This document shows positions 1-10,227 of a DNA stretch of 64,000 bases, one piece after another; the stretch's first letter is position 1; each line of letters starts with the position of its first letter. The position numbers and the translations under genes were made by a program. The stretch is from Deferribacteres bacterium (lineage in GTDB: Bacteria > Zhuqueibacterota > Zhuqueibacteria > Zhuqueibacterales > Geothermadaptataceae): assembly GCA_020633675.1 (NCBI GenBank), contig JACKDE010000003.1, positions 682,001 to 746,000 of the forward strand, given 5' to 3'. The notes under the pieces are model-generated. The model saw nothing but the letters and a program-made list of their open reading frames with translations. It did not search any database and was not told the DNA's origin.

Positions 1-1
1 G

Positions 2-160
2 AAGCCATCCTACTGGTCACGCAACAAAAACTGGATTATCCCGGTGACTGCAGTGACCCTGGTGAGTGGCGGCTTCATCATCGAGCGCCTGGTGCCCAAT
101 GCCATCGGCGATGATTTTGAGAAAGCGGTTGGTACCCCGCCGGCAACGCAAAAACGGTGA
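2..160 (+). CDS. C-terminal end of an unknown membrane-anchored protein (partial)
   Basis: An open frame enters from the left edge and stops with TGA at 158-160. It gives 52 residues, including a hydrophobic stretch (WIIPVTAVTLVSGGFII) that could be a membrane segment, followed by a polar tail ending PPATQKR. The next gene starts about 40 bases downstream on the same strand, so the two could be co-transcribed. The family cannot be named from so short a piece. It is called coding because the frame is open from the edge, has protein-like composition and ends directly before a same-strand gene. Confidence 0.5.
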   Translation, partial: KPSYWSRNKNWIIPVTAVTLVSGGFIIERLVPNAIGDDFEKAVGTPPATQKR

Positions 161-198
161 GGCTTTATATCGAGCTTGGTTCTTCCAACGAGGATAAA

Positions 199-3100
199 AT
201 GACAAATCGATTACATCTCTATTTTCGCTGCACAGCAATCTTTGCGCTCGCCCTCTTTTGCGATCAAATGGTGAGTGCTCAGTTGATAGAGAAACCGGGA
301 TTGTGGCAAAGCTTCGGCCCATTTCAGGCCGAAGTTCGCATTAATAAACTGCAACAAGACTCTGAACGACCTGGAACTTTGTATGCAAGTTCAGGGACAC
401 TTTACAAAAGCACCAACTATGGTTTGCAATGGCAAGCATTGCCGTCGCCTGAGAGTGCTGATCTGCTACTGATTGTCGGGGGTAGAATATTTGTTGCAAA
501 TGCGTCTGATCTGTTTTTTAGTGACGATGAAGGCATGACCTGGCAGAATGCTGGCGAGCCAATTCAAGGCACACGCATCAATGGCATTAAAAGGATTGGC
601 AACACTTTGTTTGCTACGTCCAATTCCAAAGGCATTTTTTTCAGCACCGATCTCGGCAACACCTGGACGCAAGCAAATTCACCAATGCACAATACTTCTA
701 TGCTCAATGTTATCGCTTCGAGAGGCGCATTATTTAGCTACAGTAGGAATGCGGTTTTTTCCAGCACAAACAATGGCTTAGACTGGAGCAAAGTTAATTT
801 CGCCAAATTTGAACAGGGCTTGAATACGGTTTACGCTGCAGATAATGTGCTGATCGCATGTGTGATCAATGACTCGCTGTATCGAAGTGAAAATGATGGA
901 ACGACATGGAAGGCAGTGCAAGCTTTAAATGGTCCCTGGATCAGCGAGATCAAGGAAGTAAACGGTCGCTTATACACCTTTGGATATGATAATCTGGGGC
1001 GTACAAGTCAATATGAGCAGTTCTTTGCAAGCTCAGATAACGGACAGACCTGGACAAACCTAGAGCCTAACATTCAAGGTGCAGCCGTAACGAAATTGGT
1101 CGATGCGGGTGGAACGCTGGTCGCAGGCACATTTAGTCGTGGCATATATGTGAGCGGAGATAATGGCAGCAGTTGGTCGCGCATTAATCTTCCGGTGCAG
1201 GAATTTTCGGCTGGTGTGGAGATCAGTACTTTAGAATTTGTAGATGGGACGCTATACGCAGCTTCTTATGATCGCGGTGAGCCGTTTAGAAGCATGGATC
1301 AAGGCAGCGTTTTTATCAGCACTGACAATGGTTGGCATTGGCGAAAATCAGTGAATGGTTTAAGTGCGAAGCTGCCTATTCACGATCTCGTTGTCGATGC
1401 CAATTTTGTGATGGCGGCAAGGCTTGGTAACGTTGGCACGGTTTACCATAGTCCGGATTTAGGACAAAACTGGGTTCAATCCATCATCCCGGAAGCGCTG
1501 TTCTGGCCAACAAAAATCTGGAAATTCAATGGTAATATTTTGATCTCAAACGACAATGGTGGCGGCGGTGATCTTCGCATCAGCAAGGATGGTGGCGCGA
1601 GTTGGACGAGTGGCTCGCTTTCTCCCGAAGAGATGACATCTATCAATGGTATCTTGTTCGGTGTTCTTTATGGCACAGTTTTTCAAAGCTTCGATGGCGG
1701 CAGCACTTGGTCGGAGTTACCGAATCAGCCTGCAGCCAGCCCAACTTCCTTGACGATTGCCGCCTATGATGGCGGCATTTATTGCGGCATGCTGAATGCG
1801 GGCGTTTATCATAGCACCGACGGTGGGCAGAACTGGCAGCAGGCGGCAGGACCAATCAGCACCCAAACCACAAAATTTATCGTTGTGGACAGCCAATTGT
1901 TTGCGGCAACGCAAGATGCTGGTTTGTTTCAAAAAACAGCACTCGGTTGGACACAGGCCCAATCACCTCTTGATGCAGAGCGTATCTCTGCTATGGCCAA
2001 ATTAAATAATACCCTTTTTGCGACGACATCAAACAGCATTTTTACCAGCACGGATGGATTGCATTGGAACATCGCCAATCTGCCCGGTGGCAATATGAGT
2101 GCTAACAGCATTGTATCAGCAGCGGATCGAATATTTCTCGGCACCGAAAAAGGTGCCTACTGGACAGATGATGCCAACTCCTGGTACGCTCTGCAAACCG
2201 GCATGCAGAATATTAAAGTCAATAAACTAGTGTACCTGCCTGTCTTCAACAGACTCTATAGCGCAACTGACGATGGCGTTTTTCTACAAGTTCTCGATAC
2301 AAGTCCACCTACTGCCGATTCACTGATCATTAACAATCAATCTCCTTTTGCTGACTCGCCGGCCATCGATTTGATTCTCATCGCCGATGAAGACGCTGAC
2401 TCGATGATCGTTTCGGAATCTCCCGATTTTGCTGATGCCAATTGGCAGTTAAAGAATCCATTTCGCTCATTTGTGCTATCAAACGGAGACGGTGCGAAAA
2501 CCGTTTACGCCAAATTCAAGGATATCTCTTCCAATGAATCGTCCGTCATTGCTGCCCAAATTATCCTCGACCAAACCGATCCGAATTTCACACCATTTCC
2601 GCACACGCCGCCGCAAAACGTCAACCCGAATACGCTTGTTACCATCAGCCAACAAGTTGATGAGAGCAATTTGGCCAATATGATGCTGCGTTTTCGACGC
2701 GTTGGCGAAAGCTTCAACAACAGCAGCCGAATGGTGCAGTTTACCAACAACAGCGCCACTATCGACAGCGCCTGGGTTCGCAATAAAGGCATTGACTATC
2801 AAGTGATTGCGACGGATCAGGCCGGGCGCAGTACCACCTTGCCAAACGGCACGCTCGACTTCTTCTCACTTCCGATCAACATCGGAGCAGCCGCGCTTGG
2901 CACATCCCGCAGCCTGCCCGGCGGCAGCGGCGGCAATGCCTATCGCATTGTGTCGGTGCCGATGCAGATGCAAAATGCCCCGCAGGTCAAAGATGCCTTC
3001 CGCAGTCTCGGCAAATATGGTCGTCGCGGCGACTGGCGCGCCTGGTCCTATGATGGCGACAACCAGTGGCAGGAAGGCGAAAATCTGGAGTTGCAGACCG

Positions 3101-4263
3101 GCACCGCCGTTTTCATGCTGCGCCGTAATGGTGGCAGCCTGACCAATGCTGCCAGCGGCGTCACCACCAAAACCAGTGATGGTGTGCTCGGCACCATCCC
3201 GGGTTGGCAATTGCGCGCCGGTGACTGGACGCTGATCGGCAATCCGTACAACACCAGGCTCGCACTTAACCAGCTCATGCTCAAATCGGACAGCACCCGG
3301 CTGAGTGAGCACGGCACAGGTGTGCAGGTCTGGGGCTACGACGGCCGCTGGCGCAATCCGCAAACCGACGCAGATCTGGCGCTGGAGCCGTGGAGTGGCG
3401 TGTTCGTGCGCGCACCACAGACCGATACCATCGTGTTTGCTGACAGCAAAGAGCCGTATGCGCAGCCAGTCGCCAAGAGCCAGCCGCGCTTTGCTGATTC
3501 GGATTTGCACGTTGCTGATGACGAGTGGCGTGTACAGATCACCGCCACGGCTGGCGAGTTCAGCGACGATCTCAATTTTTTTGGTGTGAAAAAAGATGCT
3601 GATGAGCGATTGGACGACCTCGACTGGTACGAGCCACCATTCTTGCCCGGTGGCATCGGTCTGAGCTTCCCGCATGACGATTGGGACGATGCAGCATTGC
3701 TGACGGCTGACTTTCGTCCGCTATCCAGTGATGGCCAAAGTTGGCAAATTGCGGTTGTCGGTGCTCCCGGCAGCGCCGTGCAGCTCAACTTCGCCGGGCT
3801 CGAATCCGTGCCGGAAACCACACACTTGCTGCTGGTCGACGAAACAACCAGAATCGTGCGCGATCTGCGCAAGGAGCAGGCTTTGGCCGTGCGCATACCG
3901 AGCGATGCTGTCAACAAGCAGCTCACCATTCTTGCAGGCACTGAAGCCTTCATCCGGCAAAACACGGCTGGCCTGCTGGCTGTGCCGACCGAATTCTTAC
4001 TTGAACAGAACTATCCCAATCCGTTTAATCCGGCGACCACCATTCGCTATGCGCTGCCGGTGGCCGGGGAAGTCAGCATCAAAATTTACGATCTCATGGG
4101 CAATGAAATGCTGGTCCTGGACGATCGCACACCGCGTGAGGCCGGTTACTACGAGCAGGTTGCCGACATGGCGCGCTTCGGTTCCGGTGTCTATTTTTAT
4201 CGCATCATTGTCGATGGCATGCAGCGATTTCAGTCGACACGCAAAATGATCCTGGTGAAATAA
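199..4263 (+). CDS. Large secreted BNR/YCF48-type propeller protein with type IX sorting domain
   Basis: About 1354 residues, exported and probably displayed on the surface. The ATG at 199 was chosen because AGGAT lies just upstream and the protein then opens with a signal peptide ending near VSAQ; an upstream in-frame ATG at 157 overlaps the preceding stop and would bury the signal. Residues about 40-720 carry many Asp-box/BNR units (S-x-D-x-G-x-T-W variants such as STDLGNTW, SSDNGQTW, SFDGGSTW), implying one or more beta-propellers. An Ig-like region and a long conserved module follow. The last ~90 residues are a FlgD-like sorting domain starting at NYPNPFNPATTIRY and ending MILVK. No catalytic residues are evident, so the role is unknown. 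It is a tandem paralogue of the next gene. Confidence 0.88.
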   Translation: MTNRLHLYFRCTAIFALALFCDQMVSAQLIEKPGLWQSFGPFQAEVRINKLQQDSERPGTLYASSGTLYKSTNYGLQWQALPSPESADLLLIVGGRIFVANASDLFFSDDEGMTWQNAGEPIQGTRINGIKRIGNTLFATSNSKGIFFSTDLGNTWTQANSPMHNTSMLNVIASRGALFSYSRNAVFSSTNNGLDWSKVNFAKFEQGLNTVYAADNVLIACVINDSLYRSENDGTTWKAVQALNGPWISEIKEVNGRLYTFGYDNLGRTSQYEQFFASSDNGQTWTNLEPNIQGAAVTKLVDAGGTLVAGTFSRGIYVSGDNGSSWSRINLPVQEFSAGVEISTLEFVDGTLYAASYDRGEPFRSMDQGSVFISTDNGWHWRKSVNGLSAKLPIHDLVVDANFVMAARLGNVGTVYHSPDLGQNWVQSIIPEALFWPTKIWKFNGNILISNDNGGGGDLRISKDGGASWTSGSLSPEEMTSINGILFGVLYGTVFQSFDGGSTWSELPNQPAASPTSLTIAAYDGGIYCGMLNAGVYHSTDGGQNWQQAAGPISTQTTKFIVVDSQLFAATQDAGLFQKTALGWTQAQSPLDAERISAMAKLNNTLFATTSNSIFTSTDGLHWNIANLPGGNMSANSIVSAADRIFLGTEKGAYWTDDANSWYALQTGMQNIKVNKLVYLPVFNRLYSATDDGVFLQVLDTSPPTADSLIINNQSPFADSPAIDLILIADEDADSMIVSESPDFADANWQLKNPFRSFVLSNGDGAKTVYAKFKDISSNESSVIAAQIILDQTDPNFTPFPHTPPQNVNPNTLVTISQQVDESNLANMMLRFRRVGESFNNSSRMVQFTNNSATIDSAWVRNKGIDYQVIATDQAGRSTTLPNGTLDFFSLPINIGAAALGTSRSLPGGSGGNAYRIVSVPMQMQNAPQVKDAFRSLGKYGRRGDWRAWSYDGDNQWQEGENLELQTGTAVFMLRRNGGSLTNAASGVTTKTSDGVLGTIPGWQLRAGDWTLIGNPYNTRLALNQLMLKSDSTRLSEHGTGVQVWGYDGRWRNPQTDADLALEPWSGVFVRAPQTDTIVFADSKEPYAQPVAKSQPRFADSDLHVADDEWRVQITATAGEFSDDLNFFGVKKDADERLDDLDWYEPPFLPGGIGLSFPHDDWDDAALLTADFRPLSSDGQSWQIAVVGAPGSAVQLNFAGLESVPETTHLLLVDETTRIVRDLRKEQALAVRIPSDAVNKQLTILAGTEAFIRQNTAGLLAVPTEFLLEQNYPNPFNPATTIRYALPVAGEVSIKIYDLMGNEMLVLDDRTPREAGYYEQVADMARFGSGVYFYRIIVDGMQRFQSTRKMILVK

Positions 4264-4356
4264 AAAAATCAGTAGATTGAAAAATAATTTCAAATGGCAG
4301 TTTCATGTAAGCTGACAGGCCGGTTATCCGGAATGAATATCCAGATGGAGGAAAAT

Positions 4357-7300
4357 ATGTCGAGGAAAATAAACCGCCTCATCATCTCAGCATTTTTCAT
4401 GCTGCAAATAGGTGCATCGAGCCATATCGTATTTAGTCAGACCAACAGTCTGCCAGGCATTTGGCAAACTAAAGGGCCGCAGTTTCATGCAGAAATTTCC
4501 GGCATCATCGCCGATGCACAGGATGATCTGCTGATGCACTTGGGCACGCGTGGGCCGGAAGTCAACGTTCTCACAGGCTTGTTTCGCTCGACCGACGGCG
4601 GGGTATCATGGCAACTGGCTGACGACGAACAACTCAATGATGTCAATGTCATGACGCTTTTTGAGGTCAATGACATCCTTTTTGTCTCGGTCATCAACTT
4701 CGATCAACCAGACAATTCAGGATTGTACTTGTCATTTGACAAGGGAGAGAGCTGGCAACGCGCAACTGGCGACATGGCGGACAAAACTGCGCTCTCCATT
4801 ATTGAAAAGAATGGTGTGCTGTATGCTGGCGGCCTGCCGATCAATTTTATCGAAGATATTGAAGCCAATACATTTGGCTTGTTCCGCAGCTTCGATGATG
4901 GTGAGAGTTGGGAAACTGTTCCTGCTATGAGTGGCCGGTTGGTGACGAGCCTGGCTGTTTCAGATAACAAAATTTATGCTGGCACTGGAGGCGCATTGCC
5001 CAGCCGAGGCGCCTTCCTGGCAGGCGAGCCCGGAACATACGGCATTTTCGTAAGCGAGGATGATGGCGCAAGCTGGCAGGAATTTCTCCCCAACGAACGC
5101 ATCGAAGCCATGTACGCATTCAACGATCAGATTTTGGCCGGCACACGCGATAGCGGCCTGTTCGTCGCGACCGAATTCGATCTTAACTGGACGCACCCAC
5201 AAGCCGATGGCGTCGTTCTCGATTTTGGCAAGATCGGACATATAACCAGCGTTTTTCAAGATTCGCTGCTGGCGATCACGCTTTTTGACGGTGATCCGCA
5301 GGATGAAGTGCTCTACTCTGCAGACGGACAAAACTGGTTCGTATTGAACAGCACAGCTTCGCCGATCACACAGATGATTTCCGATTTGCACCCAACGACG
5401 CCCTTTCTGTTTATCGGCACCGAAAACGAAGGCGCTATTCGTGTGGTTAACATCACCAAATCGGAGGGCTTGCAAAATGCAATTTGGGTTGAAGCGGAAG
5501 CGCCGCTCGCAGGCACCTTTGTCACGGCTTTGGCGGCCAATGCTGGCGGCAACGATGCTTTTGCCGGCACCCGCAGCAATGGGCTCTTCCGGGCTCCCAC
5601 GGGCGCGCCGGTGTGGTTTCCGACTTCACCGCAGGCAACACACATCGCCACCCAGGGCGTAGAAATTTCCAACGAACGTACGCTATTCGCCTACGGTGCC
5701 GGCTCCGGCGTCTATCGCAGTTTGGATGGCGGTGAATCGTGGCAAGCATCGGTAACGCAATTTCCGATCCCGGTGATGTCGTTGATTTATCACTTTGAGC
5801 AAGATTGGTTTGTGCTTGGTTCCTACCTTCCGGATAAACAGGGAGGCAGTCTGGGTATATGGCGCAGCCGCGATGGTTTGAACTGGGAGACAACCGGCCT
5901 GGATAGTGTGCGTTTGAATCAATTTCTCATTAACGAAGACGGTGATGTGATTTTTGCGGCCACCGATAAGGGCGTGTATCGCACCCCCGGCGATACCGGA
6001 GGGGAATGGCTTCATGTGCTCGGTCAAGGCAATGCCTTTGTCATCAAAGAAGTGCCGGGCGTTGGATTTTGGGCTGGTCTGCAAGAGCCTTCGAGCGGAC
6101 TGTATTTCAGCGAAGATGGCGACAATTGGCAGAAGATTGATGCGTTTGGCGACTTTGCTGTAACCGCCATCACGACGTTTCAAAGCCAGGTTTTTGTCGG
6201 CACTAGAGGCAATGGCGTCTATTTTAGCCCCGACGGCTTTGGCAATTGGCAGAAGGCGACAATCGGTTTTCGCGATGAAGCCGCAACCGCGATCACACAA
6301 TTGCAAACAGTTGGTGGCGAGGAATACATACTTGCTGGCACCGGCGGATTCCCGGGCGATGAAACTGATGACCAGGGAATGTATTTTTCTTCAAATGGCG
6401 TCGAGTGGATTCCAACCAACAACGTGGACGTCGACCATGTGCGAATGGACAACAAGGACATCCAAAAAATCATCGAGCTCGATAGTGTCGTCTATGTCGC
6501 AACAGATGGGCAAGGTATTTTTCGTAGCGAAAAATATGATCTGGAAAGCTGGTTCCCGCTCAATACCGGACTCACTGATTTGAACACGCGCAATATTCGC
6601 TATATGCGTGGCACCAATCAGCTCATCCTTTCCACCCTCGAAGGTGTATTCACCCAAAAATTGGATGTCATCAATCCTGTTTTGGAATTTTTTGATATTG
6701 GCGGCGGCAAAGGATTCGAGAATTCGGACTACACCAATTCGCGTGATGTTCGGTTTTTCATCTATGCTTACGACTCGCTCGCTGATGGAAATTTTAACAA
6801 TCCAAATTTTATGCGCATCTCCGAAAACGAAGACTTCAGCGATACAGAGTGGATCGAATACAATGACAATATTGATTTCTCGGAGCCGAATTTCACCCTT
6901 TCTGAAGGTGATGGGGCGAAAACGATCTTTGCCCAGGTGCGCGATCATTCATGGAATCTGTCCGAAGTATTATCCTGGGAAATTGTCCTCGACCAAACAC
7001 CACCACAATTCGATGCCCACACACCTCCCGCCGATGCAAGGGTTGGACAGCCAATCACGGTTTCTTTTTCGGTGACAGAGCCGAATATCGAAAGCGTAAC
7101 ATTCCGGTTGCGGCGACCGGGGCAGCAGTGGAATCCGCTGCGCTCTTTCACATTTTTTGATGATACTGATGGCGGCTGGGATATTGAAGTACCGGGTGAA
7201 TTCATCAACAACAACGGGTTTGATTACCGAATTTTCGCTACAGACCTCGCTGGCAATGTCGATACGCTGCGCTACAACAATTTGGATTTCGTCTCACTGC

Positions 7301-8943
7301 CGATTAATCTCATCGAATCTGAACTGGGCAACTCCAACAGCTTGCCAGCCGGAGGTGGCGCTTCTGCCTATCGCATGGTGTCGGCACCGATGGATTTGCA
7401 GAACACACCGGCTGTTAAAGATGTTTTTAGAGACCTTGGGAAGTACGGTCGCCGCGGCAAATGGCGCTTTTATGCCTATCAGGGCAACAGTCAGTGGCAG
7501 GAAGGCGATAATATCCTGATGCAAACCGGCTCAGGCTATTTCATGATTCGCCGTGATGGCGGGCCTCTGACCAACAAGATGGTCGGCACGACAACGCGAA
7601 CTTCGGATGGCATTACCGGTGCGATTCCAGGCTGGCAGCTAAGCGCCAACGACTGGACACTGATCGGCAATCCCTACAATGCGCGCCTGGCTCTTGGCCA
7701 GTTAATGCTGCAAAGCGACAGCACGCTCTTGAGCGACGATAGCATGGCCGGACAAATTTGGTACTACGATGGCAGTTGGAAAAATCCGCAGACGACGCCC
7801 GACCTTGCCCTGGAAGCCTGGAGCGGCTTGTTCGTCCGCGCTTCCCAGGCAGACACGATCGTGTTCGCCAGCGCAGCTGATCCATTCAAGCCAGCCTCCA
7901 AGGTTTCATTTCCAGATGCAGCTTTCCGTGAGAGCACAGTCTCTTCGAATACACAATCGAAGTTGTATGCGAAACGCGCAACAGATGAAAAAAACGGCGT
8001 ACAGTTACTCCAATCCAGCGAGCTTCCTCGCCGAAGCAAAACCAATCCGAAACGGCTGGCTTATTTCAAAAAGCATTTCCCGGCGCTGGTCGTTGTCGAG
8101 ACATCCAACGTCATAGACCAGCACCAGCCATCACAAAATTCAACTGCAGAAGCAACGACATCCGAGGCGCCCGACGCGCTTTTGTCGAAATCCAGTGAGA
8201 CTGAATGGTTGGTGCAAATCATTGCAACCAGCGAGGATGTTGCAGACAAGATCAACTATTTCGGCGTTAAAAAAGACGCCAGCTTGAACCTGGATAAGTA
8301 CGATTGGTATGAACCACCGTTCTTGTTCGAGGGTGCGAGTGTCGCCTTTCCGCACGCAAACTGGAATACCCCGGTCGAACTAACTGCGGATATCCGGCCA
8401 GCAGGCGCCAGCGGGCATCGTTGGGAAATTGCCGTCAAAGGTCAACCAGGCTATGCTGCGCAATTGAGCTTTGCCAATCTCGCATCCGTCCCGGAAAACC
8501 TGCAGATTATCATGGTCGACGAAGCGACCCAAATTGTGCGCGATTTGCGCAAAGAATCAAGTTTTGCGGTGCGCATTCCAGCGGATACCAATTCTCGCGA
8601 ACTCAGTATTCTGGTCGGAGATGGGCGCTTCATGAGTCAAAATGTACATGGACTGCTCGGTACCCCAACAGCATTTGCTTTGCGCCAAAATTATCCGAAT
8701 CCTTTTAATCCAAGCACGACCATTCGTTACGAGCTGCCGGTGGCTGGCGAAGTTACTCTGAAAATTTTCGATTTGATGGGTCGTGAAGTCGCCACTTTGG
8801 TAGATGGCGTGCAGCGTGAAGCTGGTTATTATGAAGTTGTTGCCGACATGCGCCAGATGGGTTCGGGCATGTATTTTTACAGATTGAGCGTGAAAGGCGA
8901 GCAAAATTTCCAAACCATGCAAAAAATGACCTTGCTGAAGTGA
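4357..8943 (+). CDS. Second large secreted BNR propeller protein with type IX sorting domain
   Basis: About 1528 residues. The ATG at 4357 has an excellent GGAGG a few bases upstream and gives a signal peptide ending near VFSQ; in-frame upstream ATGs at 4294 and 4333 lack this. The protein shares its architecture with the preceding one: repeated Asp boxes (STDGGVSW, SEDDGASW, SLDGGESW), then a conserved block beginning SLPIN with LGKYGRRG, then a C-terminal sorting domain (NYPNPFNPSTTIRY ... MTLLK). Unlike its neighbour it carries roughly 80-90 extra polar residues around residues 1190-1280, between the conserved module and the sorting region, rich in Ser, Lys and Thr. The pair probably arose by tandem duplication and divergence. 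Surface-exposed; ligand unknown. Confidence 0.88.
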   Translation: MSRKINRLIISAFFMLQIGASSHIVFSQTNSLPGIWQTKGPQFHAEISGIIADAQDDLLMHLGTRGPEVNVLTGLFRSTDGGVSWQLADDEQLNDVNVMTLFEVNDILFVSVINFDQPDNSGLYLSFDKGESWQRATGDMADKTALSIIEKNGVLYAGGLPINFIEDIEANTFGLFRSFDDGESWETVPAMSGRLVTSLAVSDNKIYAGTGGALPSRGAFLAGEPGTYGIFVSEDDGASWQEFLPNERIEAMYAFNDQILAGTRDSGLFVATEFDLNWTHPQADGVVLDFGKIGHITSVFQDSLLAITLFDGDPQDEVLYSADGQNWFVLNSTASPITQMISDLHPTTPFLFIGTENEGAIRVVNITKSEGLQNAIWVEAEAPLAGTFVTALAANAGGNDAFAGTRSNGLFRAPTGAPVWFPTSPQATHIATQGVEISNERTLFAYGAGSGVYRSLDGGESWQASVTQFPIPVMSLIYHFEQDWFVLGSYLPDKQGGSLGIWRSRDGLNWETTGLDSVRLNQFLINEDGDVIFAATDKGVYRTPGDTGGEWLHVLGQGNAFVIKEVPGVGFWAGLQEPSSGLYFSEDGDNWQKIDAFGDFAVTAITTFQSQVFVGTRGNGVYFSPDGFGNWQKATIGFRDEAATAITQLQTVGGEEYILAGTGGFPGDETDDQGMYFSSNGVEWIPTNNVDVDHVRMDNKDIQKIIELDSVVYVATDGQGIFRSEKYDLESWFPLNTGLTDLNTRNIRYMRGTNQLILSTLEGVFTQKLDVINPVLEFFDIGGGKGFENSDYTNSRDVRFFIYAYDSLADGNFNNPNFMRISENEDFSDTEWIEYNDNIDFSEPNFTLSEGDGAKTIFAQVRDHSWNLSEVLSWEIVLDQTPPQFDAHTPPADARVGQPITVSFSVTEPNIESVTFRLRRPGQQWNPLRSFTFFDDTDGGWDIEVPGEFINNNGFDYRIFATDLAGNVDTLRYNNLDFVSLPINLIESELGNSNSLPAGGGASAYRMVSAPMDLQNTPAVKDVFRDLGKYGRRGKWRFYAYQGNSQWQEGDNILMQTGSGYFMIRRDGGPLTNKMVGTTTRTSDGITGAIPGWQLSANDWTLIGNPYNARLALGQLMLQSDSTLLSDDSMAGQIWYYDGSWKNPQTTPDLALEAWSGLFVRASQADTIVFASAADPFKPASKVSFPDAAFRESTVSSNTQSKLYAKRATDEKNGVQLLQSSELPRRSKTNPKRLAYFKKHFPALVVVETSNVIDQHQPSQNSTAEATTSEAPDALLSKSSETEWLVQIIATSEDVADKINYFGVKKDASLNLDKYDWYEPPFLFEGASVAFPHANWNTPVELTADIRPAGASGHRWEIAVKGQPGYAAQLSFANLASVPENLQIIMVDEATQIVRDLRKESSFAVRIPADTNSRELSILVGDGRFMSQNVHGLLGTPTAFALRQNYPNPFNPSTTIRYELPVAGEVTLKIFDLMGREVATLVDGVQREAGYYEVVADMRQMGSGMYFYRLSVKGEQNFQTMQKMTLLK

Positions 8944-8986
8944 AACAGGAAATACGTGACATGTCAACTTGAAAAAGGAAACAGCG

Positions 8987-9448
8987 ATGAAAATTGCGGT
9001 AGGCAGCGATATGAACACGCATCTCGCGCAAAAAGTCGTTGAAGACTTGAAGCAGCGGGGGCATGAGGTTGAAGTTTTTGGGGCGCTGGTCAAAGAACCC
9101 GCGCCCTGGCCAAAAGTCGCGGTCGAGGTAGCGGAAAAAGTGGCGGACGGTGCTTTTCAGCAGGCTGTGCTGTTTTGCTGGACCGGTACCGGCATCAGCA
9201 TGGCCGCCAACAAAGTGCGTGGCATTCGTGCAGCTTTGTGCCAGGATGCCGAGACGGCGCGCGGTGCCCGGCTATGGAACGACGCCAACATTCTGGCCAT
9301 GAGCCTGCGCGCCGTGTCGGAGTATGTCGCGAAGGAAATCCTTGATGCCTGGTTTGCCGCCGCACCAAGCAATGATCCAGAGGACCGTGAATGCTTGCTG
9401 TATCTCAATGAATATGAAAAAAGTCGTTTTCGGCAGATAAAAAAATAG
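8987..9448 (+). CDS. RpiB/LacA/LacB-family sugar-phosphate isomerase, variant active site
   Basis: About 153 residues, the usual RpiB length. The ATG at 8987 follows AAAGGAAAC and gives the expected N-terminus MKIAVGSD. The family motif is clear: GTG-I-S-M-AANKVRGIRAALC, then NDAN-I-LAMSLR. Known RpiB enzymes interconvert ribose 5-phosphate and ribulose 5-phosphate using a Cys and a His. Here the Cys is kept (FCWTGTG), but the usual G after it is W, the His of the HNDAN motif is W (LWNDAN), and the GSDHAG His is M. I believe this W-containing pattern recurs in a recognised RpiB-like subfamily of unproven substrate. It follows the giant secreted protein by 43 bases. The exact reaction is uncertain. 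Confidence 0.8.
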   Translation: MKIAVGSDMNTHLAQKVVEDLKQRGHEVEVFGALVKEPAPWPKVAVEVAEKVADGAFQQAVLFCWTGTGISMAANKVRGIRAALCQDAETARGARLWNDANILAMSLRAVSEYVAKEILDAWFAAAPSNDPEDRECLLYLNEYEKSRFRQIKK

Positions 9449-9528
9449 AATTCAGGGAGATTTTTGAGGATTGCTTGGTGCGGGCTGCTGCTGGCGTAAG
9501 CGCTGTATACAGATAGGACGCCATCCGC

Positions 9529-10209
9529 TCACCATTCTTCCGGATTCTGAAATACATCTTGCCGTGGCTTGTGGGCAAATTTGACCAAAATCATTCCGAG
9601 CACAAAACCGCCGATGTGTGCAAACCAGGCTACCCCACCGCCATCCGTTCCAATAGACAGCACTCCAAGCAAAATTTGAAACAGAAACCAGATGCCGAGC
9701 ACAACAATCGACGGGATCCAAAATGTCCGAAAGATGTAGATAAATATCGGTATTGCCACCAACACCTTTGCGCGGGGGTAACTCACCAGGTAAGCGCCTA
9801 AAATTCCTGCAATCGCGCCACTCGCCCCTACCATCGGCAAGTGCGATCCCGGATCGAACAAGATATGCGAAATGACGGCGCCAAGCCCGCAAATCACGTA
9901 AAAGCCAACAAATCGACCGTGTCCCAACAGGTCTTCTATATTATCGCCAAAAATATGCAAGTAGAGCATGTTGCCGGCCAGGTGCCAAAAGCCACCATGC
10001 ACAAACATCGATGTGAGAAGAGAATGCAGATTTTGCAAGCGAGAAACTTCGGCCGGGATCGCACCGAATGTGCGTAAAAAGGCATTTTCCCCTGCGGCTG
10101 TGAGTGAAAGCTGATAGACAAAAACAGCGATATTGGCTATCAGCAACAAATAGGTTAAAAACGGCTTGCGAACTGTTGGATTATTGTCACGGAGTGGAAT
10201 ACCGATCAA
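9529..10209 (-). CDS. Rhomboid-family intramembrane serine protease
   Basis: 226 residues with about six hydrophobic segments. The catalytic serine lies in the hallmark GASGAIAGILGAY (about residue 130) and the catalytic histidine in AHIGGFVLG near residue 195. The HGGFWHLAGNMLYLHIFGDNIED segment matches the conserved loop 1 and helix 2 region. Rhomboids cleave single-pass membrane proteins within the bilayer; the substrate here is unknown. The start at 10209 gives the typical MIGIPLRDNNPT opening. The next upstream gene on the same strand, an M23 peptidase, ends 18 bases away, so the two are probably one transcript. Confidence 0.92.
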   Translation of the reverse strand: MIGIPLRDNNPTVRKPFLTYLLLIANIAVFVYQLSLTAAGENAFLRTFGAIPAEVSRLQNLHSLLTSMFVHGGFWHLAGNMLYLHIFGDNIEDLLGHGRFVGFYVICGLGAVISHILFDPGSHLPMVGASGAIAGILGAYLVSYPRAKVLVAIPIFIYIFRTFWIPSIVVLGIWFLFQILLGVLSIGTDGGGVAWFAHIGGFVLGMILVKFAHKPRQDVFQNPEEW

Positions 10210-10227
10210 CGCTGACCTTCCCTGGCT

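Noticed and set aside
2866..3675. 269-codon minus-strand frame inside the first giant gene
   Set aside because: A shadow of a well-supported gene; no family match by eye and no start signal.
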